Positions 36,432 through 45,303 of a stretch of DNA of 64,000 bases are shown in pieces. The notes beneath the pieces were generated by a model. It had not been told where the DNA came from. It saw only the letters and a program-made list of their open reading frames with translations, and made no database searches. The first letter of the stretch is position 1. Every line of letters starts with the position of its first letter. A program made the translations under genes and the position numbers. The stretch is from an uncultured Blautia sp. Lineage in GTDB: Bacteria; Bacillota; Clostridia; Lachnospirales; Lachnospiraceae. The stretch covers positions 62,001 to 126,000 of the forward strand of contig CAKRXU010000003.1 of the NCBI GenBank assembly GCA_934424575.1. Reading direction: 5' to 3'.

Positions 36432-36839
36432 AAATATGAAAACCCTGAGGGGGAGCATCTCGAAGTTGCGAAGGCCGAAGCTCCCCCTCAGACACCCCCT
36501 GCTTGGCCACGCCTGGCTGAGGCAGACAGAACGTTATCGACGCTAACTGTTGAGGCTGTTTCGCTGCGCGAAAAGCGCAGCACACAGAGCGAATGCGCCC
36601 GTGCATCTTTTGCCGCCTCACGCTGCGCGTGCAGGCAAAAAGCCCACACTCTGTCTCCACACGGGAAAGCCTTCCCGCGTGGAGACAGATTAGAGGTAAG
36701 TTGCCCACAGTGCTGGATGCACTGTGCGTATCTTGCACCACAAGCGGTGCAAGATACGGGCGTGGCCAGGAGGGGAGCGCGAGGGGAGAACGGCCTTCGC
36801 AACTTCGAGTGCCCTCCCCTCGCAGGTTTCCATATTTCC
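36432..36839. repeat. GC-rich multi-hairpin element with long inverted ends
   Basis: The ends (36432-36513 and 36758-36839) are imperfect inverted copies sharing a perfect 19-bp segment, CTCGAAGTTGCGAAGGCCG (36459-36477; complement 36791-36809), and GGCCACGCC. Each 19-mer lies in the loop of its own hairpin: CTGAGGGGGAGC/GCTCCCCCTCAG (36445-36491) and CGAGGGGAG/CTCCCCTCG (36780-36822). Between the ends are at least five hairpins: 36563-36581, 36608-36640, 36652-36687, 36706-36726 and 36729-36756. GC content is well above both neighbours and no gene with a ribosome binding site is present. It could be a MITE-like fold-back element or a large structured RNA. Confidence 0.75.
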
Positions 36840-36929
36840 AAATATGAAAAAAATATTATAAAAAAAGAAAAAAGAAAAATCATAAAAGACCCCTCTTTTA
36901 TTGGGTCACTTTTTTCAGGAGGAGAAAAA

Positions 36930-37559
36930 ATGGGATTTTCTACAAGTACATGCACAGAATTCGTCGAAGTTCTCGCTTCTAAAGCCCCGGTACCGGGCGG
37001 CGGTGGAGCTTCTGCTCTGGTAGGCGCGGTTGGAACTGCACTTGGCAATATGGTAGGCAGCCTTACCGTAGGCAAAAAGAAATACGCAGACGTAGAAGAC
37101 GAAATGTGGGAGCTCAAAGCAAAATGCGATCAGCTCCAGAAAGACTTCCTTCGTCTGATCGAAAGAGACGCAGAAGTTTTTGAGCCGCTCTCCAAAGCAT
37201 ATGGCATGCCAAAAGAAACTGAAGAAGAAAAAGCAGAAAAAGCCCGTGTTATGGAGATCGTGCTGAAAGATGCCTGCTCCGTACCGATGGAGATCATGGA
37301 GAAATGCTGTGAAGCGATCGAATTGATCGTTGAATTCGGCGCAAAGGGTTCCAAACTGGCGATCAGTGATGCCGGTGTTGGAGCAGCTTTCTGCAAAGCA
37401 GCTTTACAGGGTGCCAGCCTGAATGTCTACATCAACACAAAATCCATGGCAGACAGAGAATACGCAGAAGAACTCAACAAAAAAGCAGATGCAATGCTTG
37501 AGAAATACACCAAGATGGCAGATGAGACATTCGAAAGTGTTCTTGGCAGATTAAAATAA
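36930..37559 (+). CDS. fchA: Methenyltetrahydrofolate cyclohydrolase (FchA/FTCD family)
   Basis: A 209-residue all-helical enzyme of the formiminotransferase-cyclodeaminase family that interconverts formyl-THF and methenyl-THF. The family signature APVPGGGGASALVGAVG is at about residues 19-35. The frame runs open far upstream through the structured element, but AGGAGG before the ATG at 36930 and the family N-terminus fix the start. Its neighbours, fhs and folD, catalyse the flanking steps. Confidence 0.94.
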   Translation: MGFSTSTCTEFVEVLASKAPVPGGGGASALVGAVGTALGNMVGSLTVGKKKYADVEDEMWELKAKCDQLQKDFLRLIERDAEVFEPLSKAYGMPKETEEEKAEKARVMEIVLKDACSVPMEIMEKCCEAIELIVEFGAKGSKLAISDAGVGAAFCKAALQGASLNVYINTKSMADREYAEELNKKADAMLEKYTKMADETFESVLGRLK

Positions 37560-37590
37560 TCAGCAACAAAATAGCGGAGGAAATACAAAA

Positions 37591-38445
37591 ATGGCAAAGC
37601 AGTTATTAGGTAAAGAAGTAACAGCAGCACTGAATGAAAAGATCAAAGCAAACGTAGCAGAATTACAGGGCAAAGGCGTAAACCCGACACTCTGCATCAT
37701 TCGTGTTGGCGAAAACCCAAGCGATATTTCTTATGAAAGAGGAGCAACAAAACGCTGCGAGACTCTTGGCGTAGCATGTGAGAAGATCCTTCTTCCGGGA
37801 GATGTAACTCAGGAAGAACTCCTTGCAACCATCGACAAAGTAAACAAAGACGACCACATCCACGGCGTTCTTCTGTTCCGTCCGCTTCCGAAACATCTGG
37901 ATCAGGCAGTGATCGAAAATGCACTTGCTGCAGAAAAAGACGTTGACTGCATGACAGATCTTTCCATGTCCGGCGTATTCACCGGTAAAAAAATCGGTTT
38001 CCCGCCATGTACACCACAGGCATGCATGGAGATCCTGGATCATTACGGAATCGACTGCACAGGCAAAAAAGCCGTTGTTATCGGAAGAAGCCTTGTAGTT
38101 GGAAAACCGGCAGCCATGATGCTGGTTAAGAAAAACGCAACCGTAACGATCTGCCACACAAGAACCGTTGATATGCCGTCTGTTGCAAAAGAAGCAGACA
38201 TCGTGATCGTAGCAGCTGGACGCGCAGGCGTTGTTGGTGCTGATTATGTCAGAGAAGGACAGACCATCATCGATGTAGGTATCAACGTAAATGCAGAAGG
38301 CAAACTCTGTGGAGACGTTGACTACGCTGCAGTTGAGCCGATCGTTGATGCGATCACACCAGTTCCTGGCGGAGTTGGAAGCGTTACCACATCCGTTCTT
38401 GTAGGACATGTAGTAGAAGCTGCAATGAGAAAGGTAAATGGATGA
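37591..38445 (+). CDS. folD: Methylenetetrahydrofolate dehydrogenase/cyclohydrolase
   Basis: A 284-residue bifunctional enzyme. Catalytic Lys lies in SYERGATKRCETLGV (about residues 46-60), CTPQACMEIL and the Rossmann region VVIGRSLVVGKPAA (about 167-180) bind folate and cofactor, and TPVPGGVGSVTTSVL is near the end. It reduces methenyl-THF to methylene-THF for MetF. A separate FchA is also present, so cyclohydrolase activity may be redundant. The stop overlaps an ATG of the following broken gene. Confidence 0.96.
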   Translation: MAKQLLGKEVTAALNEKIKANVAELQGKGVNPTLCIIRVGENPSDISYERGATKRCETLGVACEKILLPGDVTQEELLATIDKVNKDDHIHGVLLFRPLPKHLDQAVIENALAAEKDVDCMTDLSMSGVFTGKKIGFPPCTPQACMEILDHYGIDCTGKKAVVIGRSLVVGKPAAMMLVKKNATVTICHTRTVDMPSVAKEADIVIVAAGRAGVVGADYVREGQTIIDVGINVNAEGKLCGDVDYAAVEPIVDAITPVPGGVGSVTTSVLVGHVVEAAMRKVNG

Positions 38446-38760
38446 TTCGAAACAAAAAAGCAATGCTCTTTTGTTCACAGATGATACTGACAGGTGCCCT
38501 TATAACAGGGGCACCTTGTCTGGTATTTGGGGACAATGGAGAAAATTCAGAGAATATCCGTCCGCATCTCTGAAAGAAGGCGGTGCAGAGACGATAGATG
38601 ATTTCTGCACGATCATTCTGGAAGAAGCAAATGCCAGAGGCGTCCGGGGAGAAGTAGTCTTCGAACAGGCAATGCTCGAGACCGGCTGGCTCCAGTACGG
38701 CGGCGATTCCGGAATCTCCCAGTACAATTTCGCAGGACTCGGAACCACATTTACTGAGCA
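38442..38760 (+). pseudogene. Frameshifted, truncated glucosaminidase-like gene
   Basis: From the ATG at 38442, overlapping the folD stop, one frame encodes a signal-peptide-like start (MILTGALITGAPCLVFG) that ends at a TGA at 38571. The next frame continues with EEANARGVRGEVVFEQAML and ETGWLQYGGDSGISQYNFAG, which resembles N-acetylglucosaminidase (lysozyme-like) domains, then stops resembling the family after about 38750. A frameshift near 38560-38575 plus loss of the 3' half best explain this. A secreted cell-wall hydrolase gene was probably once read through from folD. The remaining frame to 38974 is Pro/Thr-rich and looks non-coding. Confidence 0.65.
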
Positions 38761-39035
38761 ATCTCAAAGAGGAGTAAGTGAGATGTTAGACATCTCCACA
38801 ATAGTCACCAATAGTATGTCCCCACACAGACCCACCTTCCCCATAAGAATCCTCCCGACTCAGGGAGTCCCTACAAATCCCCAACCCATTCAAACGAAAA
38901 CCTTCCGACCTGAACCACCAAGGAAATCTTTCACAATCCCCCATACAAAAACAAAATTCCCGTCAAACACCTAGCCCAGGGTGTGCAGAGGGACTGGTCA
39001 AGTCCCTTTGCAGCTTTACCTTGCTTCCCCAAAGC

Positions 39036-39068
39036 AAAAAAAGGCCCAGGGAACAAATTTCCCCAGAC
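39036..39068 (-). terminator. Possible terminator of the monomeric hydrogenase gene
   Basis: On the minus strand a short GGGGAA/TTCCC stem is followed by TGGGCC and a run of seven T. A further hairpin, GCAGAGGGACT/AGTCCCTTTGC (38985-39011), lies downstream. Confidence 0.5.
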
Positions 39069-39111
39069 CCAAAAAACAAATTTTTTACACTTGCTTTTTT
39101 CCAAAAAAATC

Positions 39112-40617
39112 TCAAGAAAGCTCAATTTCCTTCAATTCTTTCGCCGGCAGTTTCTTAGAAGAACCTGCCACAAACTTCTTAAGTGCCTTAGAAGACTTCG
39201 CAATCGGCACATTCGTACCAGCACCGCCCATGCATCCTCCAGGACAAGCCATACCCTCGATCATGCAGCCCTTAAGTTTCCCGGCTTTCGCCAAAGCCAG
39301 CATCTTCTTACACTCTGCCAGGCTCTCCGCATGCTCAATATGCACCGGAACTTCCGGATAATATTCCTTCAGACAGGCCTCGATCGCACCTGCAACACCA
39401 CCTGCGACTGCATATCCACGTCCGGCGGCAGTAGCATCATGCAGGGAACCTTCCTCCTCAAAGGAAGCCGGCTCGATCTCACGCGCATCAAACATCGCAT
39501 CCAGTTCCTCAAAAGTCAGAACAAAATCCACATCGCTTCGTACACTATGGCGCATTGCTTCCAGCTTTTTGGAAGCACAAGGTCCAATGAAAACAACCTT
39601 CGCATCCGGATCATCCTGCTTTACCTTACGCGCAGTGGCAACCATAGGAGTCAGCTCCTGTGAGATATTGTCGATCATGGTCGGGAAGAATTTTTTTGCC
39701 ATCATGGACCAGGACGGACAGCAGGAAGTCAGAAGGAACGGAAGATTTCCTGTCGAAACCTCATGGGCATAATGATGTGCCTCAGAGATCGCACCGACAT
39801 CTGCACCAAACGCAACCTCATGAACATCAGAAAAACCAAGAACCTGCAGAGCAGTCTTGAACTTGCCAGGAGTCACATCATCACCAAACTGACCGATATA
39901 AGCCGGTGCAACGATCGCAACGATCTTATCGCCGTCACGAAGCGCATGTGCAAGCTGGAAGATCTGAGACTTATCAGAGATCGCACCGAACGGACAGCTT
40001 ACCATACACATACCACAGGAAACACATTTATCCTCCAGAATGCTCGCACGGCCCTGCTCATCACTTCCGATCGCCTTGACACCACATGCCTGCTCGCACG
40101 GGCGTACGTTGTGGGAAATCGCATCATAAGGACAGGCTGCTTTACATTTTCCGCATTTTACACATTTTTCCTGATCGATAAAAGACTTTCCGTCCTTCAT
40201 AGAGATCGCACCCTTCGGACAGGCCTGCATACATGGATGGGCAACACATCCGCGGCACATGTTGCTGACAATGTATTGGTTTGGAGGACAGGCTGCACAT
40301 GCAGACGGGATCACCTGCATAAGCGGCGGCTCATAATATTTCTCATTGATATTGCTGGCAGCAAGACCGTCGGTCAGATGGACCGCCTTGCTTTCCGGAC
40401 GAAGAGAAAGACCCATGGCGAGACGGACTCTTTCACTTGCAACGGCACGTTCTCTGTAAATACTCTCACGGTACTGGGCAGTTTCACTGACGATATTGTA
40501 TGGGATGGATTCAATATCATGGATCAGGTTTTCGTCAGAAGATTCAAATCCGGCCTTTGCCACTTCAGTATAAACCTGGTGTCGGATCTCTCTGACTGGA
40601 GTATCATAATTTCGCAT
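39112..40617 (-). CDS. Monomeric [FeFe] hydrogenase, group B-like
   Basis: A 501-residue iron-only hydrogenase. After an N-terminal helical region comes a Cys-rich segment with several 4Fe-4S ferredoxin motifs (CVKCGKCKAACPYDAI, CVSCGMCMVSCPFGAI). The H-cluster domain has L1 TSCCPSW (residues 297-303), L2 GPCASKKLE (about 350) and L3 EGMACPGGCMGG (about 455-470). Ser in L1 and GPC in L2 differ from the bifurcating HydA downstream (TSCCPAW, MPC) and fit the group B type, usually coupled to ferredoxin alone. It is transcribed divergently from hydCBA; a physiological role in H2 formation is inferred. Confidence 0.88.
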   Translation of the reverse strand: MRNYDTPVREIRHQVYTEVAKAGFESSDENLIHDIESIPYNIVSETAQYRESIYRERAVASERVRLAMGLSLRPESKAVHLTDGLAASNINEKYYEPPLMQVIPSACAACPPNQYIVSNMCRGCVAHPCMQACPKGAISMKDGKSFIDQEKCVKCGKCKAACPYDAISHNVRPCEQACGVKAIGSDEQGRASILEDKCVSCGMCMVSCPFGAISDKSQIFQLAHALRDGDKIVAIVAPAYIGQFGDDVTPGKFKTALQVLGFSDVHEVAFGADVGAISEAHHYAHEVSTGNLPFLLTSCCPSWSMMAKKFFPTMIDNISQELTPMVATARKVKQDDPDAKVVFIGPCASKKLEAMRHSVRSDVDFVLTFEELDAMFDAREIEPASFEEEGSLHDATAAGRGYAVAGGVAGAIEACLKEYYPEVPVHIEHAESLAECKKMLALAKAGKLKGCMIEGMACPGGCMGGAGTNVPIAKSSKALKKFVAGSSKKLPAKELKEIELS

Positions 40618-40665
40618 ATCTATTTCATCTCCTTAAATAAGAAAAATTTTCATCTACCGTTCCCT

Positions 40666-40694
40666 ATAATATAGGAAAGAATTCCCAAAATCAA
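40666..40694 (-). promoter_or_regulatory. Promoter of the monomeric hydrogenase gene
   Basis: Minus strand TTGATT (40694-40689), 17-bp spacer, TATTAT (40671-40666). Confidence 0.7.
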
Positions 40695-40868
40695 TTCGAA
40701 AATGCAAAATTCCTGTACTTTTCGAAGCACATAAGAGAAACAAAATGAGAAACACTTTACTATAGCAAAATAGATTGATAAAAAATTATAAAATCTGTTA
40801 AAAAATACACAATAATACGAAAAACATAAAAAACTTGAATAAATTAATTCAATCTTCCTATATTTTAC
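40695..40868. other. AT-rich divergent regulatory region between hydrogenases
   Basis: A very AT-rich stretch between two divergent hydrogenase promoters. I find no gene and no clear operator palindrome, but it is the only place for joint control of both units. Confidence 0.5.
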
Positions 40869-40897
40869 TTGTATAATTTGACTACTTAATGTATAAT
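40869..40897 (+). promoter_or_regulatory. Promoter of hydCBA
   Basis: TTGTAT (40869-40874), 17-bp spacer, TATAAT (40892-40897), about 80 bp before hydC. A second TATAAT at 40872-40877 overlaps the -35 region and might act as an alternative -10. Confidence 0.7.
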
Positions 40898-40975
40898 GAA
40901 ATACAACAAGGCTGTGTAAATTATACAAAATAATGGGCGCAGACAAAAGTAAATTTTTAACAAGGAGGGAATTGA

Positions 40976-41455
40976 ATGTTAGATCAGTCTTATTACACGA
41001 AGACAGATGAGATCATCGAGCATTACGGACCGAAAGCAGCATCACTGATTCCGATCATGCAGGATATCCAGGCGGAGTACCGCTACCTGCCGGGAGAGCT
41101 TCTGACCTATGTTGCATCCAAGATTGGAGTGACCGAGGCGAAGGCATACAGCGTCGCTACTTTTTATGAGAACTTTTCCTTTGAGCCAAAAGGCAAATAT
41201 GTGATCAAGGTCTGTGACGGAACAGCCTGTCATGTGCGTAAATCCATGCCTGTCAAGGAAGCTCTCATGAAGGAGCTTGGACTCAGCAACAAGAAGCATA
41301 CAACGGATGATATGCTTTTCACAGTAGAAACGGTTTCCTGTCTTGGTGCATGCGGACTCGCACCGACCCTTACCGTAAATGACGAAGTACATCCGAAGAT
41401 GACTCCTGAGAAAGCTATTGATCTGTTAAACGAATTGAGAGGTGAGACGGTATGA
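40976..41455 (+). CDS. hydC: Electron-bifurcating hydrogenase, NuoE-like subunit
   Basis: A 159-residue thioredoxin-fold 2Fe-2S protein. Ligands Cys80, Cys85, Cys122 and Cys126 match the NuoE pattern. In HydABC it passes electrons between the flavin subunit and HydA. AGGAGGGA precedes the ATG. Its stop overlaps the hydB start (ATGA), so subunits are made in step. Confidence 0.94.
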   Translation: MLDQSYYTKTDEIIEHYGPKAASLIPIMQDIQAEYRYLPGELLTYVASKIGVTEAKAYSVATFYENFSFEPKGKYVIKVCDGTACHVRKSMPVKEALMKELGLSNKKHTTDDMLFTVETVSCLGACGLAPTLTVNDEVHPKMTPEKAIDLLNELRGETV

Positions 41456-43323
41456 GTATTGTGAGTAAAGAAGATCTGCTCCAGAAGCAGGCCGAAGCAA
41501 AGAATACCCTGGAAACTTTTACCTGTCGTGTGCTTGTCTGTTCAGGTACCGGATGTATCGCCTCCGGCGCGCAGAAGATTTACGACGAAATGGCGAAGCT
41601 GTGTGAGAATCTCGACTGGGTAAGCGTAGAAATGCAGAAGGATGTTCCACATGTCGGCGTTGTCAAGACCGGATGCCAGGGCTTATGTGAACTTGGACCT
41701 CTGATGAAGATTGAACCATATGATTACCAGTACGTACATGTGCAGGTAGAGGACTGTAAGGAAATCGTAGAGCGCACTGTAATGGAAGGAGAACCGGTTA
41801 CCCGTCTGTTTTACCGTGACCATGATACAGTCTGTCCTCATCCGTCAGACATTCCTTTCCTGAATCAGCAGACCAGGATCGTTCTGGAAAACTGCGGAAA
41901 TATCAACGCAGAATCCATTGATGAATATATCGCAGTAGGCGGCTTCCAGGCTATGGCCAAAGCTTTCTTCGACATGACTCCACAGGATGTCATCGATGAA
42001 GTGACCAAATCCGGACTTCGCGGACGTGGCGGCGCTGGTTTCCCGGCCGGCAAGAAATGGTCTCAGGTTGCACGCCAGAAAGAAAAAGTACGCTACGTAG
42101 TATGTAACGGTGATGAAGGTGACCCGGGTGCATTCATGGATGGTTCCGTAATGGAAGGTGATCCATACAAGATGATCGAAGGTATGACCATCGCCGCATA
42201 CGCAGTAGGCGCAGAGAATGGTTATATCTATGTTCGCGCAGAGTATCCGCTTTCTGTTAAGCGTCTCCGCATGGCGATCGAGCAGGCAGAGGCTTATGGA
42301 CTCCTCGGCGATAACATCCTCGGTTCTGGTGTAAACTTCCACTTACATATCAACCGTGGAGCCGGTGCGTTCGTTTGTGGTGAAGGTTCTGCCCTTACCG
42401 CATCCATCGAAGGCAAACGAGGCATGCCGCGTGTCAAACCACCTCGTACTGTAGAGAAGGGACTCTGGGAGAAACCAACTGTCCTCAATAACGTAGAAAC
42501 CTATGCCAACGTTCCGAAGATCATCCTTCAGGGTGCTGACTGGTTCCGTACCATCGGAACAGAGGGAAGCCCGGGAACCAAGACATTCTCCCTTACCGGT
42601 GCGATCGAGAATACCGGTCTTATCGAAGTTCCTATGGGAACCAGCCTCCGTCATATCATTTATGACATCGGCGGCGGTCTCAAGAGCGGCGCTGCATTCA
42701 AGGGCGTACAGATTGGTGGACCATCCGGTGGATGTCTGATCGAAGATCAGATCGACCGTCCTCTGGACTTTGACTCTGTCAAATCTCTCGATGCGATCAT
42801 GGGTTCCGGCGGTCTCGTAGTTATGGACGAGAATACCTGTATGGTTGAAGTTGCCAGATTCTTCATGAACTTTACACAGCGTGAGAGCTGCGGTAAATGC
42901 GTTCCGTGCCGTGAGGGTACCAAACGTATGCTCGAGATCCTTGAGAAGATCGTAGATGGCAAGGGCGAGATGTCCGATCTCGACGAACTGGAAGAACTTG
43001 CGACCATGGTTCAGAGCATGGCTCTGTGCGGCCTCGGCAAGAGTGCCCCGCTTCCTGTTATCAGTACACTGAAACGCTTCCGTGATGAATATGAGGAGCA
43101 TATCCGCGACAAGAAATGCCGTGCAAAAGTCTGTACAGCACTTCGTAAATTCCACATTAATCCGGAATTCTGTATCGGCTGCGGCAAATGTGCAAAGAAC
43201 TGCCCGGCAGGTGCGATCAGCGGAAAGATCAAATCCCCATATCACATCAACAATGACGTATGTATCAAGTGCGGTTCCTGTAAGGACAACTGTAACTTTG
43301 ATGCGGTTTATGTGGAAGCATAG
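41452..43323 (+). CDS. hydB: Electron-bifurcating hydrogenase, NuoF-like flavin subunit
   Basis: A 623-residue protein. An N-terminal thioredoxin-like 2Fe-2S domain (about 25-120) is followed by the NuoF core with NADH/FMN motifs GRGGAGFPAGKKW and NGDEGDPGAFMD, an iron-sulfur site ESCGKCVPCREG, and a C-terminal pair of 4Fe-4S motifs (CIGCGKCAKNCPAGAI and CIKCGSCKDNC). It carries the FMN at which NADH and ferredoxin electrons are bifurcated or confurcated. Confidence 0.96.
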   Translation: MSIVSKEDLLQKQAEAKNTLETFTCRVLVCSGTGCIASGAQKIYDEMAKLCENLDWVSVEMQKDVPHVGVVKTGCQGLCELGPLMKIEPYDYQYVHVQVEDCKEIVERTVMEGEPVTRLFYRDHDTVCPHPSDIPFLNQQTRIVLENCGNINAESIDEYIAVGGFQAMAKAFFDMTPQDVIDEVTKSGLRGRGGAGFPAGKKWSQVARQKEKVRYVVCNGDEGDPGAFMDGSVMEGDPYKMIEGMTIAAYAVGAENGYIYVRAEYPLSVKRLRMAIEQAEAYGLLGDNILGSGVNFHLHINRGAGAFVCGEGSALTASIEGKRGMPRVKPPRTVEKGLWEKPTVLNNVETYANVPKIILQGADWFRTIGTEGSPGTKTFSLTGAIENTGLIEVPMGTSLRHIIYDIGGGLKSGAAFKGVQIGGPSGGCLIEDQIDRPLDFDSVKSLDAIMGSGGLVVMDENTCMVEVARFFMNFTQRESCGKCVPCREGTKRMLEILEKIVDGKGEMSDLDELEELATMVQSMALCGLGKSAPLPVISTLKRFRDEYEEHIRDKKCRAKVCTALRKFHINPEFCIGCGKCAKNCPAGAISGKIKSPYHINNDVCIKCGSCKDNCNFDAVYVEA

Positions 43324-43338
43324 GAAGGAGGCTGACTT

Positions 43339-45027
43339 ATGGGTACAATGACAATTGACGGTAGAAAAGTTGAATTTACCGATGAAAGAAACGTCCTGAC
43401 CGTTATCCGTAACGCAGGCATCGATATTCCGACACTGTGCTATCATTCGGAGCTCTCTACATTCGGAGCATGCCGTTTATGTACAGTAGAGGACGACAGA
43501 GGCAAAACCTTTGCTTCCTGTTCAGAAGTACCGCGCGATGGTATGGTTATCCATACCAACACCAACAAATTAAGAAACTATCGTAAACTGATCGTGGAAC
43601 TGCTCCTTGCAGCACATTGCCGTGACTGTACGACCTGTATCAAGAGCGGTGAGTGCGTTCTCCAGGAACTGGCACATCGTCTCGGTGTAAGAACCGTCCG
43701 TTTCCAGAACACAAGAGAGCAGCATGAACTGGATTTCAGTTCTCCATCTATCGTTCGCGATCCGAATAAATGTATCCTCTGTGGAAACTGTGTACGTGCC
43801 TGCGAGGAAATCCAGGGAATCGGTGCACTCGGATTTGCATTCCGTGGAACAGAAGCCATGGTTATGCCGGCATTCAATAAGAAGATTGCCGAGACACAGT
43901 GCGTAAACTGTGGACAGTGCCGTGCATTCTGTCCGACAGGAGCTATTTCCATCCATACCAACACAGACAAAGTCTTTAAGGCACTCGCAGATCCAGATAT
44001 CCGTGTGGTTGCACAGATCGCACCTGCAGTACGTGTTGCAGTAGGTGATCATTACGGACTCCAGAAGGGCCGCAGTGTAATGGGCAAGATCGTCAATGCA
44101 CTTCACCGTATGGGCTTTGACGAAGTTTATGACACTACTTTCAGTGCCGACCTTACCATCATGGAAGAAAGTGCAGAATTCCTTAACCGTATCGAGAAAG
44201 GTGAGAAACTTCCGCTTCTGACATCCTGCTGTCCGGCATGGGTTAAATTTATCACAGATCAGTACAAGGATTACATCCCGAATATTTCTACCTGCAGGTC
44301 CCCACAGGGAATGCTTTCCGCAGTTATCAAGGAATACTTCCGTGATCCGGAACATGCCCAGGGAAAGAAGACCGTTATGGTTTCCATCATGCCATGTACT
44401 GCCAAGAAAGCAGAGGCAGTTCGCCCGAACAGCTACACACATGGTGAAAAAGATACCGATATCGTTATCACAACCACAGAGCTTCTTCGCATGATCGACA
44501 ACTTTGGACTTGATTTTGCAGGACTTGAGCCAGAAGCATGTGATATGCCGTTTGGATTCGGTTCCGGCGGTGGTGTTATCTTTGGTGTTACCGGTGGTGT
44601 TACAGAGGCAGTGATCCGCCGTCTGACCCCGGATCACAGCAAAGAAACAATGCGAGAGATCGCTGAATGTGGTGTTCGTGGAGATGAGGGAATCAAGGAA
44701 TTCTCTATCCCATACAAAGGAATGGAAGTCAAGATCTGCGTAGCCAGCGGACTTGCCAATGCAAGGATCGTTATGGACCGTGTAAAGAACGGCGAAGCAG
44801 AATACCATCTGATCGAAGTTATGGCATGTCGTCGTGGCTGTATTATGGGTGGCGGTCAGCCGACCAGATCCGGTGACAGGACCAAGGCAGCCAGAGCAAA
44901 AGGTCTGTACAATGCAGATAATACTACGATCATCAAGAAATCCGACGAGAACCCGATGGTACTCGAACTTTACCAGGGACTTCTCAAGGGCAAAGAGCAC
45001 GAACTGCTCCACAACGAATTTTATTAA
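43339..45027 (+). CDS. hydA: Electron-bifurcating [FeFe] hydrogenase catalytic subunit
   Basis: A 562-residue group A hydrogenase. N-terminal 2Fe-2S domain (CYHSELSTFGACRLC), a His/Cys 4Fe-4S site, two 4Fe-4S clusters (CILCGNCVRAC, CVNCGQCRAFC), then the H-cluster motifs L1 TSCCPAW (residues 295-301), L2 MPCTAKKAE (351-359) and L3 VMACRRGCIMGGGQP (494-508). It oxidises H2 for acetogenesis with NAD+ and ferredoxin, or makes H2 in fermentation. Shorter than Thermotoga HydA, lacking the C-terminal extra 2Fe-2S domain. Confidence 0.97.
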   Translation: MGTMTIDGRKVEFTDERNVLTVIRNAGIDIPTLCYHSELSTFGACRLCTVEDDRGKTFASCSEVPRDGMVIHTNTNKLRNYRKLIVELLLAAHCRDCTTCIKSGECVLQELAHRLGVRTVRFQNTREQHELDFSSPSIVRDPNKCILCGNCVRACEEIQGIGALGFAFRGTEAMVMPAFNKKIAETQCVNCGQCRAFCPTGAISIHTNTDKVFKALADPDIRVVAQIAPAVRVAVGDHYGLQKGRSVMGKIVNALHRMGFDEVYDTTFSADLTIMEESAEFLNRIEKGEKLPLLTSCCPAWVKFITDQYKDYIPNISTCRSPQGMLSAVIKEYFRDPEHAQGKKTVMVSIMPCTAKKAEAVRPNSYTHGEKDTDIVITTTELLRMIDNFGLDFAGLEPEACDMPFGFGSGGGVIFGVTGGVTEAVIRRLTPDHSKETMREIAECGVRGDEGIKEFSIPYKGMEVKICVASGLANARIVMDRVKNGEAEYHLIEVMACRRGCIMGGGQPTRSGDRTKAARAKGLYNADNTTIIKKSDENPMVLELYQGLLKGKEHELLHNEFY

Positions 45028-45125
45028 TTCCTTATAACTTCCGAGGGGGGAAGTAAGCAGAGTGAAATAAATAAACATTCATGATCAGATTTTTGCCATA
45101 GGAAATCTATCAGACAAAAAAGATG

Positions 45126-45180
45126 ACCAGACTCCATGAAGAGAGATGCTTCGACAGGAGTCTGGTTGTTTTGTTTTATA
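45126..45180 (+). terminator. Terminator of hydCBA
   Basis: ACCAGACTCC/GGAGTCTGGT (45126-45166) followed by TGTTTTGTTTT. Confidence 0.85.
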
Positions 45181-45303
45181 TTTTGTTTTTTCTCAGATAC
45201 TTGCAGATTCACGCGAGATAGTCTACAATAAAGTCAAAAGTGCCAGAAAAACAGCGAATATCCCGGCTGTCGGCACAAAAACGAAAGATAGGAGTAAATG
45301 CAA

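Noticed and set aside
36488..37117. Reverse and forward frames running through the multi-hairpin element
   Set aside because: They arise from the GC-rich palindromes; none has a ribosome binding site or protein-like composition, and fchA has its own clear start at 36930.
43570..45078. A reverse open frame of about 500 codons opposite hydA
   Set aside because: It mirrors the codon pattern of hydA, has Cys/His-rich nonsense composition and no ribosome binding site. Similar long reverse frames opposite pheT (2651-3976) and acsB (26526-27764) are rejected for the same reason.
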